A stretch of DNA of 64,000 nucleotides, from assembly GCA_014361195.1 (NCBI GenBank), contig JACIWA010000002.1, positions 130,310 to 194,309 of the forward strand, written 5' to 3'. This document shows, piece after piece, positions 1 to 9,802 of this stretch; positions within the stretch are counted from its first letter, which is position 1, and each line of letters starts with the position of its first letter. This DNA comes from Thermoplasmatales archaeon (GTDB taxonomy: Archaea; Thermoplasmatota; E2; UBA202; JdFR-43). The notes beneath the pieces were generated by a model, which was given only the letters and a program-made list of their open reading frames with translations, searched no databases and was not told where the DNA came from. Made by a program: the position numbers and the translations under genes.

Positions 1-1
1 T

Positions 2-1366
2 AGCGATGCTCATATTGGGCACGCTCGCACGTATGTGGCATTTGATATAATAAGGAGATATCTTGAATATAAAGGATATGATGTTTTTTATGTTCAAAAT
101 ATAACAGATATAGACGATAAGATAATAGATTCAGCAAATAAAATAGGTATGCCTCCTCTGGTTTATTCTGAGATGTATGCAAAAAGATGTCTTGAGGATA
201 TGAGAAAACTAGGAATAAGAGAAGCAAGTTTATATCCAAAGGCAACAGAACATGTTGAAGATATGATAAACTTTATAGAAAAATTGATTGAAAAAGGATA
301 TGCATATCTAAGTGATGGAGATGTTTATTTCAGTGTCAAAAAATTTGAAAGATATGGGATGTTATCAAAGCAGAATATGGAAGAAATAATAGCGGGTGCA
401 AGGGTAAGTGGAGAAGGAAAGATAAATAAGGAAGATTTTGCTCTGTGGAAATCAGCAAAGCCAAATGAACCAAAATGGACAAGTCCATGGGGTGATGGAA
501 GGCCTGGATGGCATATAGAATGCTCGGTAATGAGCTCAAAATATCTTGGTGTGCCAATCGATATACATGGAGGAGGTGAAGATTTAATATTTCCTCATCA
601 CGAAAATGAGATTTCTCAATCAGAAGCATTCTTTGGGAAAAGATTTGTTAATTATTGGCTACACTGCGGGCTTTTAAAGATAAGGGGTGAAAAAATGAGC
701 AAATCTCTTGGAAATATAATAAATTTGAGGGATGCAATTGATGAATGGGGAGCTGACAATCTGCGCTTCTTTTTTGCTTCATACCATTATAGAAGTCAAG
801 CAGATTTTAGTGAAGAAGGAATAGAGAATGCAAAAAATTCCTTGAAAAGGATCATCTCTATGAAGGAAAAACTTAGCGAGATGGCAGGAGAAAGCAAAAA
901 ATTTAGGAAGAAAGAGCTAAGTATAGAAGAAAAAAAATACTTAGAAGAGATAAAAAATATAAAAGCAAATTTCGAGAAAGCAATGGATGATGATTTTAAC
1001 ACTCCAAGGGCAATAGAAGAAATATTCAATTTTGTAAGGATAACCAATAAGTTTTTAATGGATAAAAAAGAGCCAAATAGTAGTGTTTGTAAGTTTGCAT
1101 TAGATGAATTCATTAGCATGAATAGTGTATTAAATATATTCCAGGAAGAAAAGAAAATTGATGAAGCATCACTTATGGCTATTGCGGAGAAATATGGAAT
1201 AAAAGAAAAAAAGAGTGAAAAAATAATAGAGAAAATTATTGAAATAAGGAGAGAGGCGAGAGAAAATAAAAATTACAAGCTCGCTGATGAAATAAGAGAT
1301 GATTTGAGAAAATCGGGTATTGAGCTTGAAGATATAGGAAAAGAAACAAAATGGAAAATAATTTAA
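2..1366 (+). CDS. cysS: Cysteinyl-tRNA synthetase, 5' end cut by window edge
   Basis: Class I aminoacyl-tRNA synthetase that charges tRNA-Cys in the cytoplasm. The open frame runs off the left edge; the first codons already encode the HIGH signature (AHIGHART), so only about 20-30 residues are missing. An internal GTG at 35 is not the real start. Further signatures are the zinc-site stretch WHIECS, the PHHENEI segment and the KMSKS loop (EKMSKSLGN). The C-terminal helical domain is complete and ends just before the TFS gene, 21 nt downstream, so the two may be co-transcribed. The assignment is firm. Confidence 0.96.
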   Translation, partial: SDAHIGHARTYVAFDIIRRYLEYKGYDVFYVQNITDIDDKIIDSANKIGMPPLVYSEMYAKRCLEDMRKLGIREASLYPKATEHVEDMINFIEKLIEKGYAYLSDGDVYFSVKKFERYGMLSKQNMEEIIAGARVSGEGKINKEDFALWKSAKPNEPKWTSPWGDGRPGWHIECSVMSSKYLGVPIDIHGGGEDLIFPHHENEISQSEAFFGKRFVNYWLHCGLLKIRGEKMSKSLGNIINLRDAIDEWGADNLRFFFASYHYRSQADFSEEGIENAKNSLKRIISMKEKLSEMAGESKKFRKKELSIEEKKYLEEIKNIKANFEKAMDDDFNTPRAIEEIFNFVRITNKFLMDKKEPNSSVCKFALDEFISMNSVLNIFQEEKKIDEASLMAIAEKYGIKEKKSEKIIEKIIEIRREARENKNYKLADEIRDDLRKSGIELEDIGKETKWKII

Positions 1367-1387
1367 GCAAAATAGACTTCCAAAAGC

Positions 1388-1684
1388 ATGTTTTGCCAAA
1401 AATGTGGCTCCTTGCTTTATCCGAAAGGGAATGAATTGATATGCAAAAAATGCGGCTATTCACAAAAAAAGGAAGATAAAAAAGTTGTTGTATCTAGAAG
1501 AAGAGAAAGTGAGGCGATTGTAATCGAAGAGGAAATAGCCCTTCTGCCAAAAACATCAATAATATGTCCTAAATGCGGAAATAATGAAGCATACTGGCTT
1601 CTGCGTCAGACGAGAGCGGCGGACGAGCCAGAGACAAGAATTTATATATGCACGAAATGCAACAATAGGTGGAGAGAGTATTAA
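1388..1684 (+). CDS. tfs: Transcription factor S (TFIIS/RpoM-like cleavage factor)
   Basis: A 98-residue archaeal TFS, which reactivates backtracked RNA polymerase by stimulating transcript cleavage. Two zinc ribbons are visible: an N-terminal CxxC...CxxC set (residues 4-22) and a C-terminal CPKCG...CTKC set. Between the last pairs lies the hairpin with the acidic tip (RAADEPETR) that reaches the polymerase active site, so this is a true cleavage factor and not an Rpb9-type subunit. It follows cysS closely and ends 14 nt from the convergent C25 gene; T-rich sequence lies between them. Confidence 0.93.
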   Translation: MFCQKCGSLLYPKGNELICKKCGYSQKKEDKKVVVSRRRESEAIVIEEEIALLPKTSIICPKCGNNEAYWLLRQTRAADEPETRIYICTKCNNRWREY

Positions 1685-1697
1685 TTTTTGTATTTAA

Positions 1698-4349
1698 TTA
1701 TCCATTGTTTATGGGTTGATATGGGTTGAAGGCTGGGTCACCATATATAGTGAATTCTCTAAAGCAAACATATTTTTTATCCAAGAATATTCCACTTTCA
1801 TATCTTGCTTTTGTTAGAGGAGGTGTCCATAGAAAAGTTGAGTTTGCATCTTTTGGAAGATATGCATTCTTTGCATTTCTTAAAGCCATTCCAATCGTCT
1901 CATTCTTATTGAGATTTATAATAAAATCTTCTGCTATAACCGCTCCAAAATGTGGTTCTGGAAATTCTCCTTTGATTAGATAATTTACCAATGCTTTTAC
2001 AAAACCTTTTGCTCCAAATCCTTTGAAAATCAGTCCAGGCTCTATGTAGCCTGGATCCGCAGTAACGCGTGTTGATGCAACAATTGCATTAACTCCCGCA
2101 TGTAAATATGCCTGGCTAAGGCAATTCTCCGGTAGCAGACCATCCGTTCTGCCAACAATACAACTCAGAACAAATATTGTGCTGGGCCCGTATTCCTCAT
2201 TTACAATGTATCTTACTGAATAAGCTCCATGGGATGTTAATCCACTTTGAACAAACGGGATAAATCTTGATAGCCAAGTAACTGGTGGAAAGCCAAGGGA
2301 ATCAAGAATAACATCTCCTGATTCATAAAGATAATAAATTCCATGGTTAAATACGAAAATAAGATTGCTATTTCTTTGATATTCTCCTCCTTTAACCACT
2401 CTCTCCCCACTTATGAATTCTATGAGATTCGGGAATAATATGTTAAATCTGCTGGTATATTTAGCCAAATCCTTAAAACCTTCTCTTTGAGATGCTAGAA
2501 GATGAGTGCTCCTCACTTCATATCCTCCTCCTTCCATTACTTTACTCAATCTTTTATTTATAAATAAGCTCTCACCTGTGGGCCATTTTGTTGGCTCCTC
2601 TCCTCCTTGCAAAATATTGAACAGAGTTGTCAAAATGGGCACCCATTGAAATTCTAGGCCCGCACCAGTTTGAACAGTTGCATTATTCTTCCAATCCCCT
2701 AACTTATTTACTATTTCATTGTAAAATATTGTTCTAGCAATGAGGGCGGAGCAGTCCTGAGCATCATATCCAGTTATTCTCCCAACCGCATTTTCTTGGA
2801 AAGGATAATATGTAAATGAATCATTTTCTAAATCATTTGGATTCGGGTCAATATTTCCATATATAAAATCACTCGGTAACTGCACACCTATTATATTATC
2901 ACTATCTGGATTGTGGTAGTAAAACATTGGAACCATAGTTGGGTCTGCAATTATTGCAATATAAATCGGATTATTTGCGTAATAATTTCGTAGCTCTTTT
3001 GTATCAGATAAATTTGCAATCTTTGAAAGAATTGTATTTAATTGCCTATGAATTCCGAGAACATGTTTGTTGCAAGGATCAACCAACTTTTCATTAGTTG
3101 ATGGATATACCACCCCTTCTATTCCGATATTTTCATTTCCAGCAAAAGCAAATTCAGGTTTTGCAAAAACAATTCCTTTATGATAAGAAGTTATATAGGG
3201 TGCAATGGATGATAAATTCTTCATAAGTGGTTCATATGGACTGGATATTTCTTCAACATCTATCTTCAATTTATATTTTCCTGATGTGAAGCTGATCCAT
3301 CTTCCCAAAACATCCGCTCTATATTCCCCTGGCCTATTATATATTATTGTTTCATAATGGATTTTATCAGTAATTATATCTCCATTTTCTACCTCTGGTA
3401 TGCCAGCTGAGGTTGATGTATAAATGTATATTTCTTCTTCTGGGTCGTATACAAGCAATATTAAATCATCACCTAGCTCACTTACATATTCAGAATTTTC
3501 ATTGATTAAATCTATGCTGAGGCGAGCATATTTATAATCTTGAACTGAAAAGGTATTGGAAGAATAAAGAGCGAATCCATTTAATATAGCATTTATTGAT
3601 TGTGCAAGCAAAACATTTGCGGAAAGAGTTTCATTTTCAAATTCATAAGTTGTTCTATTTAAAACCTCTACTCTAGATGTGTCCGCTGGATTTGTTATTG
3701 TAATATAATTTACCCCTCCAAATCTTGTTTTCAGAAATTCTATCATAAAATCATTTATTTCATCAACTGTGCGGAAACGCCATGTTGTTTTATATCCTTT
3801 TAAATCACCACACACAAAAGTATATTCTACACCCAATCTTTTTAATTCCTCCTTTATCTTATCTGTATTATTTGTAACAAAAACCGGAATATTTAAGTAG
3901 GATGCTAAAGGAGTTGCAACAACCCCAAGCTCGTAACCTTTTCTACTTTCTTCAATTAGTAGAATTGCATCGCTTCTTTTCCATAGTTTACTTATTTCTA
4001 TTGATAGATTTTCTGCAGTTATTCCATGAAATTCTTTATAGTTAGCTGTATAAATTTTCTTAAATATTTCAACAGCCCTAGATGGGTTATCAAAATTTTC
4101 TACTAGAAGAGGAGCAACATCTACAGAACTACCATTATAAAACAATGAAGCAGGGGTTGCAATGAAAGGATAAAACGGATTTTCATCGCCTACAATTATC
4201 GGTGTGGCACCAGCGCTCCTCTCCGAGTTTAATTGATCAATGGTTTTAATGTCAAAGCCCTCAACTTCTTTAACACTTTCAATGCATCCAGAAAAAACTG
4301 TTGCAATAAGAGCAACACCTACAAGCGCAACAATTTTTTTATTTTTCAT
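1698..4349 (-). CDS. C25-family (gingipain-like) peptidase, predicted lipoprotein
   Basis: An 883-residue exported protein. Residues 1-22 form a signal peptide with a lipobox (FSGC), so Cys22 probably carries a lipid anchor and the protein sits outside the cytoplasmic membrane. The C-terminal half resembles peptidase family C25: a His in the motif FNHG near residue 668 and a Cys in LSCIVG near residue 728 are the likely catalytic pair. The stretch after the Cys (polar, then an AYLHAGVNAIVAS-type segment) also fits the family. The N-terminal half is not recognised in detail. The role is probably extracellular protein degradation, in line with the peptide-fermentation enzymes elsewhere in the window. 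The substrate is unknown. Confidence 0.75.
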   Translation of the reverse strand: MKNKKIVALVGVALIATVFSGCIESVKEVEGFDIKTIDQLNSERSAGATPIIVGDENPFYPFIATPASLFYNGSSVDVAPLLVENFDNPSRAVEIFKKIYTANYKEFHGITAENLSIEISKLWKRSDAILLIEESRKGYELGVVATPLASYLNIPVFVTNNTDKIKEELKRLGVEYTFVCGDLKGYKTTWRFRTVDEINDFMIEFLKTRFGGVNYITITNPADTSRVEVLNRTTYEFENETLSANVLLAQSINAILNGFALYSSNTFSVQDYKYARLSIDLINENSEYVSELGDDLILLVYDPEEEIYIYTSTSAGIPEVENGDIITDKIHYETIIYNRPGEYRADVLGRWISFTSGKYKLKIDVEEISSPYEPLMKNLSSIAPYITSYHKGIVFAKPEFAFAGNENIGIEGVVYPSTNEKLVDPCNKHVLGIHRQLNTILSKIANLSDTKELRNYYANNPIYIAIIADPTMVPMFYYHNPDSDNIIGVQLPSDFIYGNIDPNPNDLENDSFTYYPFQENAVGRITGYDAQDCSALIARTIFYNEIVNKLGDWKNNATVQTGAGLEFQWVPILTTLFNILQGGEEPTKWPTGESLFINKRLSKVMEGGGYEVRSTHLLASQREGFKDLAKYTSRFNILFPNLIEFISGERVVKGGEYQRNSNLIFVFNHGIYYLYESGDVILDSLGFPPVTWLSRFIPFVQSGLTSHGAYSVRYIVNEEYGPSTIFVLSCIVGRTDGLLPENCLSQAYLHAGVNAIVASTRVTADPGYIEPGLIFKGFGAKGFVKALVNYLIKGEFPEPHFGAVIAEDFIINLNKNETIGMALRNAKNAYLPKDANSTFLWTPPLTKARYESGIFLDKKYVCFREFTIYGDPAFNPYQPINNG

Positions 4350-4385
4350 GAATGGATATTACTTTTAACTCTATAATAATTTCGC

Positions 4386-4607
4386 TCAAATTGTTTCAAT
4401 TGAAAACATTGCTCCTGTTCCTTTTAAAACAGATTGTATTTTATCCGCGAACCATATCAAAGTATCTATATCCGGCTCTCTGCTCCATTCATAAACAAAA
4501 TCATAGTTGCCTCTCAATGCCTTTAGACCGAGCTGAAGTAATCTATCTTTAATCTCGGATGGCCTTGCTCCCTCACTGCTGAATATTATGCTCACATAGG
4601 TCTTCAT
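4386..4607 (-). CDS. Small conserved-looking protein of unknown function
   Basis: A 73-residue protein I cannot assign. It has a regular alternating hydrophobic pattern, begins MKTYVSIIFSSEGARPS and contains WFADKIQ, looking like a compact alpha/beta domain without membrane segments. A TATA-like stretch near 4632 on the minus strand lies about 25 nt from the ATG, fitting a leaderless start. It sits 36 nt upstream of the C25 lipoprotein gene on the same strand and divergent from smc, so it could be the first gene of a two-gene unit. The reading frame looks real from composition and promoter position. Confidence 0.6.
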   Translation of the reverse strand: MKTYVSIIFSSEGARPSEIKDRLLQLGLKALRGNYDFVYEWSREPDIDTLIWFADKIQSVLKGTGAMFSIETI

Positions 4608-4671
4608 TGAAAAGAAATAATTAATTGATATAAAAAATTTTACAAAAGCTATTCATTGTAAAAATCATTAA

Positions 4672-4682
4672 TATTATATATG
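4672..4682 (+). promoter_or_regulatory. TATA-like box of the smc-scpA-scpB operon
   Basis: AT-rich box (attatatat) about 33 nt upstream of the smc ATG. A purine-rich SD-like sequence (GGGGAAGGG) precedes the ATG directly, so this transcript probably has a short leader. Confidence 0.5.
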
Positions 4683-4709
4683 CCTAAATAATTAATCCGT
4701 GGGGAAGGG

Positions 4710-7700
4710 ATGTATATAAAATGCATTACACTCGAAAACTTTAAATCATTTGGAAATAAAATTAGCATACCGTTTCTTCCTGGCTTCACTGCGATAACGG
4801 GCCCTAACGGCTCTGGAAAATCGAATATTGTTGATGCCATATTGTTTTTGTTAGGTGTAAGGAGCCCAAAAACGATAAGAGCGGAAAGGCTTACTGATTT
4901 AATATATAAAGGAGATAAAGAAGCAAATTATTGTAAAGTATCGATAGTTTTTGACAATTCTTCAAGAAAAATACCAATTGATAGCGATGAAATTGTTCTT
5001 ACAAGGAAAATAAAAATTTCTCCGTTGCCAGGAAACCCATCAAATTTTTACAGCTATTTTTACATAAACGGAAAATCTGCTTCACTAAATGAATTTGTTG
5101 AGCTCCTCTCCTCCGCCCGCATCTCGCCCACCTGCATAGTCCAGCAGGGGGATGTGAATTCAATAGTTGATATGGGGGATTTTGAGAGAAGAAAATTGAT
5201 AGATGAGGTTGCGGGAATTGCAGATTTTGACAGGGATATTGAAAAAGCACAGAAGGAGAGGGAAGAAGTTGAAAGGAACATGGAGCATATTCTCATCATT
5301 CTGGATGAAATTAAAAAGCAGTTGAGACAGCTTAAAAAGGAAAAGAATGAGGCATTGCACTATAAGGAAAAATTGGAGGAGCTGAACAGAGCAAAAGCGA
5401 TGCTTTCATATAAGAAGAAAGTTGAGATAGAAAAAGAAATAAAGGAAGTTTCCAAACAGATAGATTACTATGAAAAAGAAAAAATAGCTCATGAAAAAGA
5501 GCTCGCTGAATTGAAGAAGAAATACAAGGAAAAGCAAATATCATTTCAGGAAATAGAAAATAAGTTGATGGAGTTAGGTGGAGAGGAAATTTTAAAAATA
5601 AAGGAAAAAATAGATTTTTTCAGGGAAGAAAATATAAAAGCGAAGGAAAAAATAAATTATTACAGGAAAGAAATTGCTGAGAAAAAAGGAGAAATAGAGC
5701 AGATAAAGGGATTAATTGATAAAATAATCAAGGAAGAGAAAAAATGTGGAAATATAGTAGAAAATATAAAGAAAGAGATTGAAAGGATAGAAAAAGAAAT
5801 TTCTTCGAGAGAGAGTGAAATTTCTCAGATAAAAGCGGAAACCGAAAAAACAGATGAAAAAACAATTTCTTTAAGCAGAGAGATTGCAAAAATAAAAAAA
5901 GAAATAGAGAAGGCAAAAGAAGAATTGCATTCCTTATTGCTTGAAAGAGATAGATTGACACAAAATAAAGAGGGAGTATCTGCGAAATTCAATGAATTCT
6001 TTAACATCAAGAACAATTTTGAAATAGAATTAAGAGAGCTAAAAATGGAAATAAGCGAGGTGCAAAAGATTGAAAAGGAAAGAAGGAATAGAAAGGAACA
6101 GCTTGAGAAAAAACTTTTCGAAAAAAAGAAGGAAGAAGCAAGCACAGGAGAAAAACTCAGGGAGCTGGAAAAAGAAATAATCAAATTGCAGAGAGAATTA
6201 TCAAAACTCAAAATAAGTGAAGATGCATCTTTTTCACCTTCAACAAAAGAAATCCTCCGCTTAAGAGATGAGGGTATAATTAAGGGCATACATGGGACCA
6301 TAGCGGAATTGATGAGGGTAGAGGAAAAATACAGGAAAGCCATAGAGGTGGCGATCGGCAGGCGGGCGGAGGCGGTGGTGGTTGAGGATGATGAGGTGGC
6401 AGCGAGGTGTATTGAATATCTAAAGAAAAATGATTATGGAAGGGTTACATTTTTGCCATTGAATAAAATGGTTACGGGAAAGCCGAGGGGTAAGGCCTTG
6501 CTTGTGATAAGGAATGAAAATGTTCTCGGTTTTGCAATAGACCTTGTTTCTTTTGATAAGAAATATGAGTCAGCAATATGGTATGGCCTTGGGGATACAA
6601 TCATAGTAAATAATTTGGAGAATGCTCGATCAATGATGGGCGGGATTAGAATTGTAACTCTTGAGGGCGAGCTAATTGAGCCATCTGGAGCAATAACAGG
6701 AGGAAGCCTGCCAAAGAGCAGTATTTTTGAAGTCGCTGATCTGAGAAAAAGCATGGAATTAAAGTATAAGTTGATGGATTTGAGCATGCAGCAAGAGGAG
6801 CTAACCAATGCATTAATAAAAATAAAGGAAGAAATAAGCAAAATAGAGAATGAATTAAAGAATTTACCCGACTATAAATTAGAGGAAATTGAAAAATTGG
6901 AAATCAGGAAAAGAGAAATAGAAAGCAAGTTGAAGAGTATAAATGATGAATTGAAGAAATGGGAAGGGGAGTTAAATAAACTCAATGCATCTCTTGAAGA
7001 ATATGAGAATAAAATAAAAGAAAAGCAAAATGAAATAAATCAGCTTGAAGAATTGAAGAAAAGAAAAGAAGAGGAGATAATAAGTCTGACAAGTGAGGAA
7101 AAAATAAAGAGAATAGAAAATCTAAAAGAGGAGATTGAAAAATTAAAAGAGGAAAGCAGGAATTTACTCGCTGATTTAAGGGGCAGGGAAAAAGAATTGG
7201 AAATTATTTTAGCTCAAAGAAATGAAATGGAAAGAAAGCTCGCAGAAAATGAAACGAAATTGAAAGAAATGGAGAAAGACCTAGAAGAGGAGGAGAAAAG
7301 ATACGAAGAAAGCGGTAAGGAGATAAAGGCTTATGAAGAAATTGAGAAAAAAATTGTTTCAAAGACGAAGGGATTGAGTGAGGAAAGGGATAAACTTTAT
7401 AAAGAAATTGTTGAAATTGAAAAATTAATTGATAGTATATCAACAAAGATGGAGGCAACAATTGATATAATATCAAAAACTAAGGCAAGATTACCATCTC
7501 TTGAAAGTGCTCTATCAGAAATTATAGATATAAAATATGAGTTTAAAGAAGAGGAGCTTTTGTCATTTGATGAGATAAAAAAGAGAATTAAGGAATTAGA
7601 GGAAATTTTACAGAATATGCAGCCGGTGAATATGAAAGCCGTTGAAGAATATGAAAAACAGGAAGAAAGGAAGAATAAGTTTGAAGAGGATTATAATAAA

Positions 7701-8231
7701 TTGAAGGAGCAGAGAGATAATCTCATAAATCTTGAAGAGGAAATAAAGAAGAAGAAAAAAGAAACATTTTATGAAGTATTTAATGAAATAAGAAAAAATT
7801 TCGTAAGGATATACAGTGAGTTGAGTGGTGGGGAAGGTGATTTAGTTTTGCAAAATTCTGAAAATCCTTTTGAAGGAGGATTGATGATAAAAGTTAATAA
7901 AAATGGTAAAAAAATGAATTTGTATTCTCTTTCTGGAGGAGAAAGAAGTGTTGCATCTCTTGCCTTTATATTTTCAATGCAGGCATATGAACCTTCTCCA
8001 TTTTATGTTCTGGATGAAATTGATATGTTTCTTGATGAAAAAAATGCGGAAAAGATAGCAAAAATGATTCTATCAAATTCCTCATTTGCTCAATTTATTA
8101 TTGTCTCTCTAAGAAGAATTACAATAAAAAATGCGAACCATATCTATGGTGTAACTCTTTCAAATGGTGTATCGATGGTTGTTGGTAATATAAATGTAAA
8201 GGAAGTGGAAAAGATAGCGGAGATAAAATGA
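4710..8231 (+). CDS. smc: Chromosome segregation ATPase SMC
   Basis: A full-length 1173-residue SMC, the core of the condensin that organises and segregates the chromosome. The Walker A motif GPNGSGKSN is at residues 31-39. Long Lys/Glu-rich coiled coils flank a hinge at about 515-680 (starting near GIIKGIHG). The C-terminal head has the ABC signature LSGGERS near 1073 and a Walker B motif (VLDEID) near 1100. The gene overlaps scpA by 4 nt and scpB follows, so all three condensin subunits are one transcription unit. The Walker B region reads LDEIDMFLDEKN rather than the common LDEVDAALD form, a minor variation. Confidence 0.97.
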   Translation: MYIKCITLENFKSFGNKISIPFLPGFTAITGPNGSGKSNIVDAILFLLGVRSPKTIRAERLTDLIYKGDKEANYCKVSIVFDNSSRKIPIDSDEIVLTRKIKISPLPGNPSNFYSYFYINGKSASLNEFVELLSSARISPTCIVQQGDVNSIVDMGDFERRKLIDEVAGIADFDRDIEKAQKEREEVERNMEHILIILDEIKKQLRQLKKEKNEALHYKEKLEELNRAKAMLSYKKKVEIEKEIKEVSKQIDYYEKEKIAHEKELAELKKKYKEKQISFQEIENKLMELGGEEILKIKEKIDFFREENIKAKEKINYYRKEIAEKKGEIEQIKGLIDKIIKEEKKCGNIVENIKKEIERIEKEISSRESEISQIKAETEKTDEKTISLSREIAKIKKEIEKAKEELHSLLLERDRLTQNKEGVSAKFNEFFNIKNNFEIELRELKMEISEVQKIEKERRNRKEQLEKKLFEKKKEEASTGEKLRELEKEIIKLQRELSKLKISEDASFSPSTKEILRLRDEGIIKGIHGTIAELMRVEEKYRKAIEVAIGRRAEAVVVEDDEVAARCIEYLKKNDYGRVTFLPLNKMVTGKPRGKALLVIRNENVLGFAIDLVSFDKKYESAIWYGLGDTIIVNNLENARSMMGGIRIVTLEGELIEPSGAITGGSLPKSSIFEVADLRKSMELKYKLMDLSMQQEELTNALIKIKEEISKIENELKNLPDYKLEEIEKLEIRKREIESKLKSINDELKKWEGELNKLNASLEEYENKIKEKQNEINQLEELKKRKEEEIISLTSEEKIKRIENLKEEIEKLKEESRNLLADLRGREKELEIILAQRNEMERKLAENETKLKEMEKDLEEEEKRYEESGKEIKAYEEIEKKIVSKTKGLSEERDKLYKEIVEIEKLIDSISTKMEATIDIISKTKARLPSLESALSEIIDIKYEFKEEELLSFDEIKKRIKELEEILQNMQPVNMKAVEEYEKQEERKNKFEEDYNKLKEQRDNLINLEEEIKKKKKETFYEVFNEIRKNFVRIYSELSGGEGDLVLQNSENPFEGGLMIKVNKNGKKMNLYSLSGGERSVASLAFIFSMQAYEPSPFYVLDEIDMFLDEKNAEKIAKMILSNSSFAQFIIVSLRRITIKNANHIYGVTLSNGVSMVVGNINVKEVEKIAEIK

Positions 8232-9010
8232 AGGAAGAACTAATAAATCATATAATAAAAAACAAAGATATGCTGTATAATCAGGAGGACATTCAGCACT
8301 ATATAGAAATGATTGACAAGAAAGTTTTTATCAACAATCCTTTTGATAGAGCTATAGCAATATTATTTGAACTTGTTATTGAAAATGAGATAAATCCCAT
8401 GAATGTGGATTTAATTTCTTTCTCCGCTTTATACATGAAAAAGGTAAAGGAGGAAGGAATAGATCTTTTTGTTGCGGGTAAAATAATATCCATGGCCTGG
8501 AAAATTTTAAGATTACAAAGCGAAAAAATTATAGAGAATATGGAAAGAAGGGACGTTGAGATTGAGATACCTGACTGGTATGGGGATGATGAGCTGTTTT
8601 ACTACACACAGAAAGTTATCAATGATGAAATTCCACTAGAAGCCAAAATAAGAAGAATCCCATCCACTAGAGTTACAATATTTGATCTCATAAATGCTTT
8701 TGAAGAAGCAAAGAAAGAGATTGAAAAAAGAGAGAAAAATAAAAAAATAGTTGAGGAGAAGAATAATTTACCCCCACCAAAAGATCATTTGCATAAGGAA
8801 GATATTGAGGAAGATGTAAAAAAATTGATGAGAAAATTGAGCAAATTAAACGGGGAAGCGATACCCATTAAAAATCTCTACTCCAGCAGAGATGATATTA
8901 TATCAGTGCTTTTGCCTTTGCTTTTCCTTGCTAAAGAGGATAAAATAGTGATATGGCAGGAAAACTTTCCGTTTGGAGAGATATATATAAGGGTTAAGCA
9001 TGGACATTAG
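8228..9010 (+). CDS. scpA: Segregation and condensation protein A (kleisin)
   Basis: A 260-residue kleisin that bridges the two SMC heads. The N-terminal part (about 1-110) has the hydrophobic helical pattern of the ScpA N-domain, the middle is charged linker (Lys/Glu-rich, 165-200), and the C-terminal 60 residues look like the winged helix that binds the opposite SMC head. Start and stop overlap smc (4 nt) and scpB (11 nt), implying translational coupling. The assignment rests on position, length and overall pattern. Confidence 0.9.
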   Translation: MKEELINHIIKNKDMLYNQEDIQHYIEMIDKKVFINNPFDRAIAILFELVIENEINPMNVDLISFSALYMKKVKEEGIDLFVAGKIISMAWKILRLQSEKIIENMERRDVEIEIPDWYGDDELFYYTQKVINDEIPLEAKIRRIPSTRVTIFDLINAFEEAKKEIEKREKNKKIVEEKNNLPPPKDHLHKEDIEEDVKKLMRKLSKLNGEAIPIKNLYSSRDDIISVLLPLLFLAKEDKIVIWQENFPFGEIYIRVKHGH

Positions 9011-9488
9011 AAAAATTATAGAAGCAATACTTTTTGCATCTGGTAAGCCGGTTAGCAAGGAAGATATAAAAAAAATTTTTCTGTTTAAAGATAAAGAAAT
9101 AGAAGATACAATAATGCAATTAAAGGAACAATATAAGGACTCAGCAATCGAAGTTATTGAGAGTGATGGTAAATATGCAATGCAGGTTAGGGAGAAATAT
9201 GTTGAATATACAAAAAAATTTGCACCGATGGAAATACCAAAGAATTTACTAAAAACACTTTCAATAATAGCATATCATCAGCCAATAAAGCAATCAGAGC
9301 TAAGGAAAATTGTTGGTGAGAAGGTATATGAACATGTTAAAGAGTTACAGAAAAGAGGATTTTTAAAATTAGAGAAAGATAGAAGAACCAAGATTATAGA
9401 AACTTCACAATTTTTCTATGATTATTTTGGCTTTGATAAAAAAGATAAGGAAAAAATAAAGAAATCACTGTATGAAAGGATTGTTTAA
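9000..9488 (+). CDS. scpB: Segregation and condensation protein B
   Basis: A 162-residue ScpB with two winged helices. The second is recognisable from [18 protein letters not shown] followed by a recognition helix and wing. It binds the kleisin linker in the SMC-ScpAB complex. The gene starts inside scpA. Its stop codon overlaps the stop of the convergent L12 gene by 4 nt, so the two operons end tail to tail with almost no terminator space. Confidence 0.92.
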   Translation: MDIRKIIEAILFASGKPVSKEDIKKIFLFKDKEIEDTIMQLKEQYKDSAIEVIESDGKYAMQVREKYVEYTKKFAPMEIPKNLLKTLSIIAYHQPIKQSELRKIVGEKVYEHVKELQKRGFLKLEKDRRTKIIETSQFFYDYFGFDKKDKEKIKKSLYERIV

Positions 9489-9799
9489 CCAAACAGTGCT
9501 CCTAAACCCGCTGCTATTTCTTCTTCACTGACCTTCTTTTCTTCTTTCTTCTCTTCCTTTTCTTCCTTCTTTTCTTTTCCTTCTTCCTTCTTCTCCGCTG
9601 GCATCACCGGCATTACTGGCATCGAAGATGCTTTTGATATTATTTCATCTATGTTCACTCCCTTGAGAGATGAGGTTAGCACTTTTATTTTTGCATCGTC
9701 TATCTCAATGCCCGCCGCCTGAAGCACTTTCTTCAAATTTTCATCGTTTATTTCCTTACCAGCTGCATGCAACAGCATTGCTCCATATATATATTCCAT
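9485..9799 (-). CDS. rpl12: Ribosomal protein L12 (P1-type stalk protein)
   Basis: A 104-residue archaeal P1/L12 protein of the ribosomal stalk that recruits translation GTPases. The N-terminal dimerisation and P0-binding part starts [17 protein letters not shown]; a Lys/Glu-rich hinge follows; the conserved tail ends GLGALFG. The SD for this gene (GGAGGTTG) is built from the last codons of the P0 gene, 3 nt upstream, so translation of the two is coupled. It is the last gene of the L1-P0-L12 operon. Confidence 0.97.
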   Translation of the reverse strand: MEYIYGAMLLHAAGKEINDENLKKVLQAAGIEIDDAKIKVLTSSLKGVNIDEIISKASSMPVMPVMPAEKKEEGKEKKEEKEEKKEEKKVSEEEIAAGLGALFG

Positions 9800-9802
9800 T
9801 TT

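Noticed and set aside
4352-4552. Plus-strand 66-codon frame upstream of smc
   Set aside because: It is antisense to the better-supported 73-residue protein and has no promoter.
5825-6343. Long minus-strand open frames opposite smc
   Set aside because: They are composition shadows of the Lys/Glu-rich coiled coil and become Phe/Ser-rich nonsense; no promoter or SD.
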